Shown here one piece after another: positions 37,594 to 49,063 of a stretch of DNA of 64,000 nucleotides. The first letter of the stretch is position 1, and every line of letters begins with the position of its first letter. The position numbers and the translations under genes were made by a program. Origin of the DNA: Saposhnikovia divaricata (Eukaryota > Streptophyta > Magnoliopsida > Apiales > Apiaceae); assembly GCA_036435485.1 (NCBI GenBank), contig CM071595.1, positions 4,216,001-4,280,000 of the forward strand, given 5' to 3'. The notes beneath the pieces were generated by a model. The model had not been told where the DNA came from and made no database searches. It was given only the letters and a program-made list of their open reading frames with translations.

Positions 37594-40463
37594 GGACCAT
37601 TTTGTGGATATTTTTACATATTTTGTTCCTATGGCTTATTGGAATTCAACGAAATTTTATTTGACGCTGTTCGGACCGGAATCGGAGCTGATATGATCGA
37701 AACTCGGTTTTCGGAAAATTCTCAAAGGGGTTAGTACACGGGATATTGTTAAAAATCGAGTCGGACCATTTTGTGGATATTTTTATATATTTTGTTCCTA
37801 TGGGTTATTAAAATTCAACAAAATTTTATTTGACGTAGTTCGAACCTAAATCGGACCTGATATGATTGAAAATCGGTTTTCGGATAATCCTCAAAGGGGT
37901 TAGTACACGAAATATTGTTAAAAATCGGGTCGGACCATTTCATGGACATTTTTACATATTTTGTTCCTACGGGTTATTGGGATTCAACAAAATTTTATTT
38001 GACGAGTTTCGGACCTGAATCGGAGCTGATATAATCGAAACTCGATTTTTGGATATTCCCAAAGGGGTTAGTACACGGGATATTGTTAAAAATCGAGTCG
38101 GACCATTTTGTGGATATTTTTATATATTTTGTTCCTATGGGTTATTAAAATTCAACAAAATTTTATTTGACGTAGTTCGAACCTGAATCGGACCTGATAT
38201 GATTGAAAATCGGTTTTCGATAATCCTCAAAGGGGGTTCGTACACGAAATATTGTTAAAAATCGGGTAGGACCATTTCATGGACATTTTAACATATTTTG
38301 TTCCTACAGGTTATTGGGATTCAACAAAATTTTATTTGACGCGTTTCGGACCTGAATCGGAGCTGATATAATCGAAACTCGATTTTCGGATATTCCCAAA
38401 TGGGTTAGTACACGGGATATTGTTAAAAATCGAGTCGGACCATTTTGTGGATATTTTTATATATTTTGTTCTTATGGGTTATTAAAATTCAACAAAATTT
38501 TATTTGACGTAGTTCGAACCTGAATCGGACCTGATATGATTGAAAATCGGTTTTCGGATAATCCTCAAAGGGGTTAGTACACGAAATATTGTAAAAAATC
38601 GGGTCGGACCATTTCATGGACATTTTTACATATTTTGTTCCTATGGGTTATTGGGATTCAACAAAATTTTATTTGACGCGTTTCGGACCTTAATCAGAGC
38701 TGATATAATGGAAACTCGATTTTTGGATAATCCTCAAAGGGGTTAGTACACAAAATATTGTTAAAAATTGGGTCGGACCATTTCATGGACAATTTTTACA
38801 TATTTTGTTCCTATGGGTTATTGGGATTAAACAAAATTTTATTTGACGCGTTTCGGACCTGAATCGGAGCTGATATAATCGAAACTCGATTTTCGGATAT
38901 TCCCAAAGGGGTTAGTACACGGGATATTGTTAAAAATCGAGTCGGACCATTTTGTGGATATTGTTATATATTTTGTTCTTATGGGTTATTAAAATTCAAC
39001 AAAATTTTATTTGACGTAGTTCGAACCTGAATCGGACCTGATATTATTGAAAATCGGTTTTCGGATAATCCTCAAAGGGGTTAGTACACGAAATATTGTA
39101 AAAAATCGGGTCGGACCATTTCATGGACATTTTTACATATTTTGTTCCTATGGGTCATTGGGATTCAACAAAATTTTATTTGACGCGTTTCGGACCTGAA
39201 TCAGAGCTGATATAATGGAAACTCGATTTTTGGATAATCCTCAAAGGGGTTAGTACACAAAATATTGTTAAAAATTGGGTCGGACCATTTCATGGACAAT
39301 TTTTACATATTTTGTTCCTATGGGTTATTGGAATTCAACGAAATTTTATTTGACGCTGTTCGGACCGGAATCGGAGATGATATGATCAAAATTCGGTTTT
39401 CGGAAAATTCTCAAAGGGGTTAGTCCACGGGATATTGTTAAAAATTGAGTCGGACCATTTTGTGGATATTTTTATATATTTTGTTCCTATGGGTTATTAA
39501 AATTCAACAAAATTTTATTTGACGTAGTTCGAACCTGAATCAAACCTGATATGATTGAAAATCGGTTTTCGGATAATCCTCAAAGGGGTTAGTACACGAA
39601 ATATTGTTAAAAATCGGGTCGGACCATTTCATGGACATTTTTACATATTTTGTTCCTACGGGTTATTGGGATTCAACAAAATTTTATTTGACGCGTTTCG
39701 GACCTGAATCGGAGCTGGTATAATCGAAACTCGATTTTTGGATATTCCCAAAGGGGTTAGTACACGGGATATTGTTAAAAATCGAGTCGGACCATTTTTT
39801 GGATATTTTTATATATTTTGTTCCTATGGGTTATTAAAATTCAATAAAATTTTATTTGACGTAGTTCGAACCTGAATCGGACCTGATATGATTGAAAATC
39901 GGTTTTCGGATAATCCTCAAAGGGGTTCGTACACGAAATATTGTTAAAAATCGGGTAGGACCATTTCATGGACATTTTAACATATTTTGTTCCTACGGGT
40001 TATTGGGATTCAACAAAATTTTATTTGACGCGTTTCGGACCTGAATCGGAGCTGATATAATCGAAACTCGAATTTCTGATATTCCCAAAGGGGTTAGTAC
40101 ACGGGATATTGTTAAAAATCGAGTCGAACCATTTTGTGGATATTTTTATATATTTTGTTCCTATGGGTTATTAAAATTCAACAAAATTTTATTTGACGTA
40201 ATTCGAACCTGAATCGGACCTGATATGATTGAAAATCGGTTTTCGGATAATCCTCAAAGGGGTTAGTACACGAAATATTGTAAAAAATCGGGTCGGACCA
40301 TTTCATGGACATTTTTACATATTTTGTTCCTATGGGTTATTGGGATTCAACAAAATTTTATTTGACGCGTTTCGGACCAGAATCGGAGCTGATATAATGG
40401 AAACTCGGTTTTCGGAAAATTCTCAAAGGGGTTAGTACACGGGATATTGTTAAAAATCGAGTC
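37594..40463 (+). repeat. D-E dimer region of domain IV
   Basis: After one A monomer the array changes to mostly alternating D and E types, with right-half markers appearing (acacgaaatattg in D, gggattcaac in E, ggatattcccaaaggg in E). Occasional E-E and A monomers break the alternation near 38770 and 39290. Types B and C are almost absent from here on. Confidence 0.8.
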
Positions 40464-40634
40464 GGACCATTTTACGGATATTTTTACATATTTTGTTCCT
40501 CTGGGTTATTGGAATTCAATGAAATTTTATTTGGTGCCGTTCGGACCTGAATCGGGGCTGAAATGATCGAAACTCGGTTTTTGGAAAATTCTCAACGGGG
40601 TTATAGTACACGGGATATTGTTAAAAATCAAGTC
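40464..40634 (+). repeat. Type F satellite monomer (171 bp)
   Basis: Diagnostic bases are ggaccattttacggat, gttcctctgggttattgg, attcaatgaaa, tttggtgccgttcgg, cggggctgaaatgatcg and ggggttatagtacacggg. The extra TA after ggggtta explains 171 bp. F monomers begin at 40464, 42143, 43327, 44680, 46696, 47543, 48896, 51428, 53444, 54628, 55981, 57334, 58687, 60040, 61056, 62240 and 63257 and I find none left of 40 kb, so F defines the right-hand domain. Confidence 0.9.
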
Positions 40635-41141
40635 GGACCATTTTGTGGATATTTTTACATATTTTGTTCCTATGGGTTATTGGAATTCAACGAAATTTTA
40701 TTTGACGCAATTCGGACATGAATCGGAGCTGATATGATCGAAACTCGATTTTTTGGAAAATTCTCAAAGGGGTTAGTACACGGGATATTCTTAAAAATCA
40801 AGTCGGACCATTTTGTGGATATTTTTACATATTTTGTTCCTATGGGTTATTAAAATTCAAAAAAAATTTATTTGACGTAGTTCGAACCTGAATCTGACCT
40901 GATATGATTGAAAATCGGTTTTCGGATAATCCTCAAAGGGGTTAGTACACGAAATATTGTTAAAAATCGGGTCTGACCATTTCATGGACATTTTTACATA
41001 TTTTGTTCCTATGGGTTATTGGGATTCAACAAAATTTTATTTGACGCGTTTCGGACCTGAATCGGAGCTGATATAATGGAAACTTGATTTTCGGATATTC
41101 CTAAAGGGGTTAGTACACGGGATATTGTTAAAAATCGAGTC

Positions 41142-41299
41142 GGACAATTTTGTGGATATTTTTACATATTTTGTTCCTATGGGTTATTGGAATTCAACGA
41201 AATTTTATTTGACGCATTTCGGAGCTGATATAATCGAAACTCGATTTTTGGATAATCCTCAAAGGGGTTAGTACACAAAATATTGTTAAAAATTGGGTC
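41142..41299 (+). repeat. Monomer with 11-bp direct-repeat deletion
   Basis: The monomer has gacgcatttcggagctgat where relatives have an extra cctgaatcgga after ttcgga. The lost 11 bases lie between two copies of tcgga, consistent with slippage or microhomology deletion. The same scar occurs near 45764 and 52512, so the deletion came before the segmental duplications. The first base pairs also show ggacaattttg instead of ggaccattttg in all three. Confidence 0.88.
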
Positions 41300-42651
41300 G
41301 GACCATTTCATCGACAATTTTACATATTTTGTTCCTACGGGTTATTGGGATTCAAAAAAATTTATTTGACGCGTTTCGGACCTGAATCGGAGCTGTTATA
41401 ATCGAAACTCGGTTTTTGGATAATCCTCAAAGGGGCTAGTACATGGGATATTGTTAAAAATCGAGTCAGACCATTTTGTGGATATTTTTACATATTTTGT
41501 TCCTATGGGTTATTGGAATTCAACGAAATTTTATTTGACGCTGTTCGGACTAGAATCGGAGCTGATATGATCGAAACTCGGTTTTCGGAAAATTCTCAAA
41601 GGGGTTAGTACACGGGATATTGTTAAAAATCAAGTCGGACCATTTAGTGGATATTTTTAGATATTTTGTTCCTATGGGTTATTGAAATTCAATGAAATTT
41701 TATTTGATGCAATTCGGACCTGAATCGGAGCTGATATAATCGAAACTCGATTTTTTGATAATCCTCAAAGGGGCTAGTACATGGGATATTGCTAAAAATC
41801 GAGTCGGACCATTTTATGGATATTTTTACATATTTTGTTCCTATGGGTTATTAAAATTCAAAAAAAATTTATTTGACGTAGTTCGAACCTGAATCTGACC
41901 TGATATGATTGAAAATCGGTTTTCGGAAAATCCTCAAAGGGGTTAGTACACGAAATATTGTTAAAAATTGGGTCTGACCATTTTATGGACATTTTTACAT
42001 ATTTTGTTCCTATGGGTTATTGGGATTCAACAAAATTTTATTTGACGCGTTTCGGACCTGAATCGGAGCTGATATAATGGAAACTTGATTTTCGGATATT
42101 CCCAAAGGGGTTAGTACACGGGATATTGTTAAAAATCGAGTCGGACCATTTTACGGATATTTTTACATATTTTGTTCGTCTGGGTTATTGGAATTCAATG
42201 AAATTTTATTTGGTGCCGTTCGGACCTGAATCGGGGCTGAAATGATCGAAACTCGGTTTTCGAAAAATTCTCAAAGGGGTTATAGTACACGGGATATTGT
42301 TAAAAATCAAGTCGGACCATTTTGTGGATATTTTTACATATTTTGTTGCTATGGGTTATTGGAATTCAACGAAATTTTATTTGACGCAATTCGGACATGA
42401 ATCGGAGCTGATATGATCGAAACTCGATTTTTTGGAAAATTCTCAAAGGGGTTAGTACACGGGATATTCTTAAAAATCAAGTCGGACCATTTTGTGGATA
42501 TTTTTACATATTTTGTTCCTATGGGTTATTAAAATTCAAAAAAAAATTATTTGACGTAGTTCGGACCTGAATCGGAGCTGATATAATGGAAACTTGATTT
42601 TCGGATATTCCCAAAGGGGTTAGTACACGGGATATTGTTAAAAATCGAGTC

Positions 42652-42822
42652 GGACCATTTTATGGATATTTTTACATATTTTGTTCCTATGAGTTATTGG
42701 AATTCAACGAAATTTTATTTGACGCAATTCAGACCTGAATCGGAGCTGATATAGTCAAAACTCGGTTTTTGGATAATCCTCAAAGGGGTTAGTACACGAA
42801 ATATTGTTAAAAATCGGGTTTG
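42652..42822 (+). repeat. Monomer with A/B-like internal patch
   Basis: Its ends match the D monomer at 53953 (ggaccattttatggat and cgggtttgacc) but the centre reads gagttattggaattcaacg, gacgcaattcagacctg and gatatagtcaaaactcgg, i.e. A/B/C character. The homologous monomer in the third copy is an ordinary D variant with a poly-A run. A short gene-conversion tract of roughly 90 bp would explain it; a double crossover is the alternative. Confidence 0.75.
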
Positions 42823-42988
42823 ACCATTTCATGGACATTTTTACATATTTTGTTCCTATGGGTTATTGGGATTCAACAAAATTTTATTTGACGCGTTTCG
42901 GACCTGAATCGGAGCTGATATAATCGAAACTCGATTTTCGGATATTCCCAAAGGGGTTAGTACACGGGATATTGTTAAAAATCGAGTC

Positions 42989-44341
42989 GGACCATTTTGT
43001 GGATATTTTTATATATTTTGTTCCTATGGGTTATTAAAATTCAACAAAATTTTATTTGACGTAGTTCGAACCTGAATCGGACCTGATATGATTGAAAATC
43101 GGTTTTCGGATAATCCTCAAAGGGGTTAGTACACGAAATATTGTAAAAAATCGGGTCGGACCATTTCATGGACATTTTTACATATTTTGTTCCTATGGGT
43201 TATTGGGATTCAACAAAATTTTATTTGACGCGTTTCGGACCAGAATCGGAGCTGATATAATGGAAACTCGGTTTTCGGAAAATTCTCAAAGGGGTTAGTA
43301 CACGGGATATTGTTAAAAATCGAGTCGGACCATTTTACGGATATTTTTACATATTTTGTTCCTCTGGGTTATTGGAATTCAATGAAATTTTATTTGGTGC
43401 CGTTCGGACCTGAATCGGGGCTGAAATGATCGAAACTCGATTTTTGGAAAATTCTCAAAGGGGTTATAGTACACGGGATATTGTTAAAAATCAAGTCGGA
43501 CCATTTTGTGGATATTTTTACATATTTTGTTCCTATGGGTTATTGGAATTCAACGAAATTTTATTTGACGCAATTCGGACATGAATCGGAACTGATATGA
43601 TCGAAACTCGATTTTTTGGAAAATTCTCAAAGGGGTTAGTACACGGGATATTCTTAAAAATCAAGTCGGACCATTTTGTGGATATTTTTACATATTTTGT
43701 TCCTATGGGTTATTAAAATTCAAAAAAATTTTATTTGACGTAGTTCGAACCTGAATCTGACCTGATATGATTGAAAATCGGTTTTCGGAAAATCCTCAAA
43801 GGGGTAAGTACACGAAATATTGTTAAAAATCGGGTCTGACCATTTCATGGACATTTTTACATATTTTGTTCCTATGGGTTATTGGGATTCAACAAAATTT
43901 TATTTGACGCGTTTCGGACCTGAATCGGAGCTGATATAATGGAAACTTGATTTTCGGATATTCCCAAAGGGGTTAGTACACGGGATATTGTTAAAAATCG
44001 AGTCGGACCATTTTGTGGATATTTTTATATATTTTGTTCCTATGGGTTATTAAAATTCAACAAAATTTTATTTGACGTAGTTCGAACCTGAATCAGACCT
44101 GATATGATTGAAAATCGGTTTTCGGATAATCCTCAAAGGGGTTAGTACACGAAATATTGTTAAAAATCGGGTCTGACCATTTCATGGACATTTTTACATA
44201 TTTTGTTCCTATGGGTTATTGGGATTCAACAAAATTTTATTTGACGCGTTTCGGACCTGAATCGGAGCTGATATAATCGAAACTCGATTTTCGGATATTC
44301 CCAAAGGGGTTAGTACACGGGATATTGTTAAAAATCGAGTC
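42989..44341 (+). repeat. 1,353-bp (8-mer) HOR, isolated copy
   Basis: Order D-E-F-A-D-E-D-E, starting with the D whose 3' end reads tattgtaaaaaatcggg. The length is 8 x 169 + 1 because F is 171 bp and small losses elsewhere partly offset it. A second isolated copy begins at 47205 (with a chimeric first monomer) and ends near 48557. Confidence 0.85.
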
Positions 44342-44445
44342 GGACCATTTTGTGGATATTTTTATATATTTTGTTCCTATGGGTTATTAAAATTCAACAA
44401 AATTTTATTTGACGTAGTTCGAACCTGAATCGGACCTGATATGAT

Positions 44446-47400
44446 TGAAAATCGGTTTTCGGATAATCCTCAAAGGGGTTAGTACACGAAATATTGTAAA
44501 AAATCGGGTCGGACCATTTCATGGACATTTTTACATATTTTGTTCCTATGGGTTATTGGGATTCAACAAAATTTTATTTGACGCGTTTCGGACCAGAATC
44601 GGAGCTGATATAATGGAAACTCGGTTTTCGGAAAATTCTCAAAGGGGTTAGTACACGGGATATTGTTAAAAATCGAGTCGGACCATTTTACGGATATTTT
44701 TACATATTTTGTTCCTCTGGGTTATTGGAATTCAATGAAATTTTATTTGGTGCCGTTCGGACCTGAATCGGGGCTGAAATGATCGAAACTCGGTTTTTGG
44801 AAAATTCTCAACGGGGTTATAGTACACGGGATATTGTTAAAAATCAAGTCGGACCATTTTGTGGATATTTTTACATATTTTGTTCCTATGGGTTATTGGA
44901 ATTCAACGAAATTTTATTTGACGCAATTCGGACATGAATCGGAGCTGATATGATCGAAACTCGATTTTTTGGAAAATTCTCAAAGGGGTTAGTACACGGG
45001 ATATTCTTAAAAATCAAGTCGGACCATTTTGTGGATATTTTTACATATTTTGTTCCTATGGGTTATTAAAATTCAAAAAAAATTTATTTGACGTAGTTCG
45101 AACCTGAATCTGACCTGATATGATTGAAAATCGGTTTTCGGATAATCCTCAAAGGGGTTAGTACACGAAATATTGTTAAAAATCAGGTCTGACCATTTCA
45201 TGGACATTTTTACATATTTTGTTCCTATGGGTTATTGGGATTCAACAAAATTTTATTTGACGCGTTTCGGACCTGAATCGGAGCTGATATAATGGAAACT
45301 TGATTTTCGGATATTCCCAAAGGGGTTAGTACACGGGATATTGTTAAAAATCGAGTCGGACCATTTTGTGGATATTTTTATATATTTTGTTCCTATGGGT
45401 TATTAAAATTCAACAAAATTTTATTTGACGTAGTTCGAACCTGAATCGGACCTGATATGATTGAAAATCGGTTTTCGGATAATCCTGAAAGGGGTTAGTA
45501 CACGAAATATTGTTAAAAATCGGGTCTGACCATTTCATGGACATTTTTACATATTTTGTTCCTATGGGTTATTGGGATTCAACAAAATTTTATTTGACGC
45601 GTTTCGGACCTGAATCGGAGCTGATATAATGGAAACTTGATTTTCGGATATTCCTAAAGGGGTTAGTACACGGGATATTGTTAAAAATCGAGTCGGACAA
45701 TTTTGTGGATATTTTTACATATTTTGTTCCTATGGGTTATTGGAATTCAACGAAATTTTATTTGACGCATTTCGGAGCTGATATAATCGAAACTCGATTT
45801 TTGGATAATCCTCAAAGGGGTTAGTACACAAAATATTGTTAAAAATTGGGTCGGACCATTTCATCGACAATTTTACATATTTTGTTCCTACGGGTTATTG
45901 GGATTCAAAAAAATTTATTTGACGCGTTTCGGACCTGAATCGGAGCTGTTATAATCGAAACTCGGTTTTTGGATAATCCTCAAAGGGGCTAGTACATGGG
46001 ATATTGTTAAAAATCGAGTCAGACCATTTTGTGGATATTTTTACATATTTTGTTCCTATGGGTTATTGGAATTCAACGAAATTTTATTTGACGCTGTTCG
46101 GACTAGAATCGGAGCTGATATGATCGAAACTCGGTTTTCGGAAAATTCTCAAAGGGGTTAGTACACGGGATATTGTTAAAAATCAAGTCGGACCATTTAG
46201 TGGATATTTTTAGATATTTTGTTCCTATGGGTTATTGAAATTCAATGAAATTTTATTTGATGCAATTCGGACCTGAATCGGAGCTGATATAATCGAAACT
46301 CGATTTTTTGATAATCCTCAAAGGGGCTAGTACATGGGATATTGTTAAAAATCGAGTCGGACCATTTTATGGATATTTTTACATATTTTGTTCCTATGGG
46401 TTATTAAAATTCAAAAAAAAATTATTTGACGTAGTTCGAACCTGAATCTGACCTGATATGATTGAAAATCGGTTTTCGGAAAATCCTCAAAGGGGTTAGT
46501 ACACGAAATATTGTTAAAAATTGGGTCTGACCATTTTATGGACATTTTTACATATTTTGTTCCTATGGGTTATTGGGATTCAACAAAATTTTATTTGACG
46601 CGTTTCGGACCTGAATCGGAGCTGATATAATGGAAACTTGATTTTCGGATATTCCCAAAGGGGTTAGTACACGGGATATTGTTAAAAATCGAGTCGGACC
46701 ATTTTACGGATATTTTTACATATTTTGTTCGTCTGGGTTATTGGAATTCAATGAAATTTTATTTGGTGCCGTTCCGACCTGAATCGGGGCTGAAATGATC
46801 GAAACTCGGTTTTCGAAAAATTCTCAAAGGGGTTATAGTACACGGGATATTGTTAAAAATCAAGTCGGACCATTTTGTGGATATTTTTACATATTTTGTT
46901 GCTATGGGTTATTGGAATTCAACGAAATTTTATTTGACGCAATTCGGACATGAATCGGAGCTGATATGATCGAAACTCGATTTTTTGGAAAATTCTCAAA
47001 GGGGTTAGTACACGGGATATTCTTAAAAATCAAGTCGGACCATTTTGTGGATATTTTTACATATTTTGTTCCTATGGGTTATTAAAATTCAAAAAAAAAT
47101 TATTTGACGTAGTTCGGACCTGAATCGGAGCTGATATAATGGAAACTTGATTTTCGGATATTCCCAAAGGGGTTAGTACACGGGATATTGTTAAAAATCG
47201 AGTCGGACCATTTTATGGATATTTTTACATATTTTGTTCCTATGGGTTATTAAAATTCAAAAAAAATTTATTTGACGTAGTTCGAACCTGAATCTGACCT
47301 GATATGATTGAAAATCGGTTTTCGGATAATCCTCAAAGGGGTTAGTACACGAAATATTGTAAAAAATCGGGTCGGACCATTTCATGGACATTTTTACATA

Positions 47401-48661
47401 TTTTGTTCCTATGGGTTATTGGGATTCAACAAAATTTTATTTGACGCGTTTCGGACCAGAATCGGAGCTGATATAATGGAAACTCGGTTTTCGGAAAATT
47501 CTCAAAGGGGTTAGTACACGGGATATTGTTAAAAATCGAGTCGGACCATTTTACGGATATTTTTACATATTTTGTTCCTCTGGGTTATTGGAATTCAATG
47601 AAATTTTATTTGGTGCCGTTCGGACCTGAATCGGGGCTGAAATGATCGAAACTCGATTTTTGGAAAATTCTCAAAGGGGTTATAGTACACGGGATATTGT
47701 TAAAAATCAAGTCGGACCATTTTGTGGATATTTTTACATATTTTGTTCCTATGGGTTATTGGAATTCAACGAAATTTTATTTGACGCAATTCGGACATGA
47801 ATCGGAACTGATATGATCGAAACTCGATTTTTTGGAAAATTCTCAAAGGGGTTAGTACACGGGATATTCTTAAAAATCAAGTCGGACCATTTTGTGGATA
47901 TTTTTACATATTTTGTTCCTATGGGTTATTAAAATTCAAAAAAATTTTATTTGACGTAGTTCGAACCTGAATCTGACCTGATATGATTGAAAATCGGTTT
48001 TCGGAAAATCCTCAAAGGGGTAAGTACACGAAATATTGTTAAAAATCGGGTCTGACCATTTCATGGACATTTTTACATATTTTGTTCCTATGGGTTATTG
48101 GGATTCAACAAAATTTTATTTGACGCGTTTCGGACCTGAATCGGAGCTGATATAATGGAAACTTGATTTTCGGATATTCCCAAAGGGGTTAGTACACGGG
48201 ATATTGTTAAAAATCGAGTCGGACCATTTTGTGGATATTTTTATATATTTTGTTCCTATGGGTTATTAAAATTCAACAAAATTTTATTTGACGTAGTTCG
48301 AACCTGAATCAGACCTGATATGATTGAAAATCGGTTTTCGGATAATCCTCAAAGGGGTTAGTACACGAAATATTGTTAAAAATCGGGTCTGACCATTTCA
48401 TGGACATTTTTACATATTTTGTTCCTATGGGTTATTGGGATTCAACAAAATTTTATTTGACGCGTTTCGGACCTGAATCGGAGCTGATATAATCGAAACT
48501 CGATTTTCGGATATTCCCAAAGGGGTTAGTACACGGGATATTGTTAAAAATCGAGTCGGACCATTTTGTGGATATTTTTATATATTTTGTTCCTATGGGT
48601 TATTAAAATTCAACAAAATTTTATTTGACGTAGTTCGAACCTGAATCGGACCTGATATGAT
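44446..48661 (+). repeat. 4,216-bp tandem duplication, copy 2
   Basis: Second copy, with the extra D-E pair at 45358-45694 but lacking a 337-bp pair found at 42652-42988 and 53953-54289. Its region 44445-47220 matches 51193-53968 at an offset of 6,748 bp, including the private atcaggtctgacc at 45183 and 51931. Confidence 0.84.
47205..47373 (+). repeat. Chimeric D monomer, 337-bp contraction
   Basis: The 5' half is the D variant with aaaattcaaaaaaaattt and aatctgacctg; the 3' half is the D variant of the 8-mer HOR with tattgtaaaaaatcggg. The homologous region of the third copy (53953-54458) has both D variants separated by an E. One crossover between them removes exactly two monomers. Confidence 0.83.
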
Positions 48662-48895
48662 TGAAAATCGGTTTTCGGATAATCCTCAAAGGGGTTAGTA
48701 CACGAAATATTGTAAAAAATCGGGTCGGACCATTTCATGGACATTTTTACATATTTTGTTCCTATGGGTTATTGGGATTCAACAAAATTTTATTTGACGC
48801 GTTTCGGACCAGAATCGGAGCTGATATAATGGAAACTCGGTTTTCGGAAAATTCTCAAAGGGGTTAGTACACGGGATATTGTTAAAAATCGAGTC

Positions 48896-49063
48896 GGACC
48901 ATTTTACGGATATTTTTACATATTTTGTTCCTCTGGGTTATTGGAATTCAATGAAATTTTATTTGGTGCCGTTCGGACCTGAATCGGGGCTGAAATGATC
49001 GAAACTCGGTTTTTGGATATTCCCAAAGGGGTTAGTACACGGGATATTGTTAAAAATCGAGTC
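48896..49063 (+). repeat. Chimeric F/E monomer at the duplication join
   Basis: It starts as type F (ggaccattttacggat, tttggtgccgttcgg, cggggctgaaatgatcg) and ends as type E (ttttggatattcccaaagg, no extra TA). It corresponds to 44680 on its left side and to the monomer ending at 38099 on its right side, so it is the physical join between the two 10,964-bp copies. Confidence 0.88.

Larger units (their letters stand above)
40230..44445 (+). repeat. 4,216-bp tandem duplication, copy 1
   Basis: Frames at 40229 and 43092 reappear at 44445 and 47308, both 4,216 bp later. The private ctcaacggggttatag (40590) is shared with 44806 and 51556. Copy 1 lacks a D-E pair found in the others at 45358-45694 and 52106-52442, so equal overall length hides compensating indels. 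Confidence 0.84.
38043..49006 (+). repeat. 10,964-bp duplication, copy 1
   Basis: Bases from about 38043 recur from about 49007. The TTG frames at 38540 and 40229 reappear at 49504 and 51193 with the same 10,964-bp offset. Rare markers are shared too: aaagggggttcgtacac (38230 and 49194), gatattattgaaaatcgg (39041 and 50005), gggatattgttaaaaattgag (near 39430 and 50394) and tcgaatttctgatattcc (40067 and 51031). Confidence 0.9.

Noticed and set aside
42535..42560. Poly-A run (near 42537, 47087, 53837, 61449) as a retroposon tail
   Set aside because: It is a short expansion of attcaaaaaaatt inside a D-type monomer, with no foreign sequence attached.
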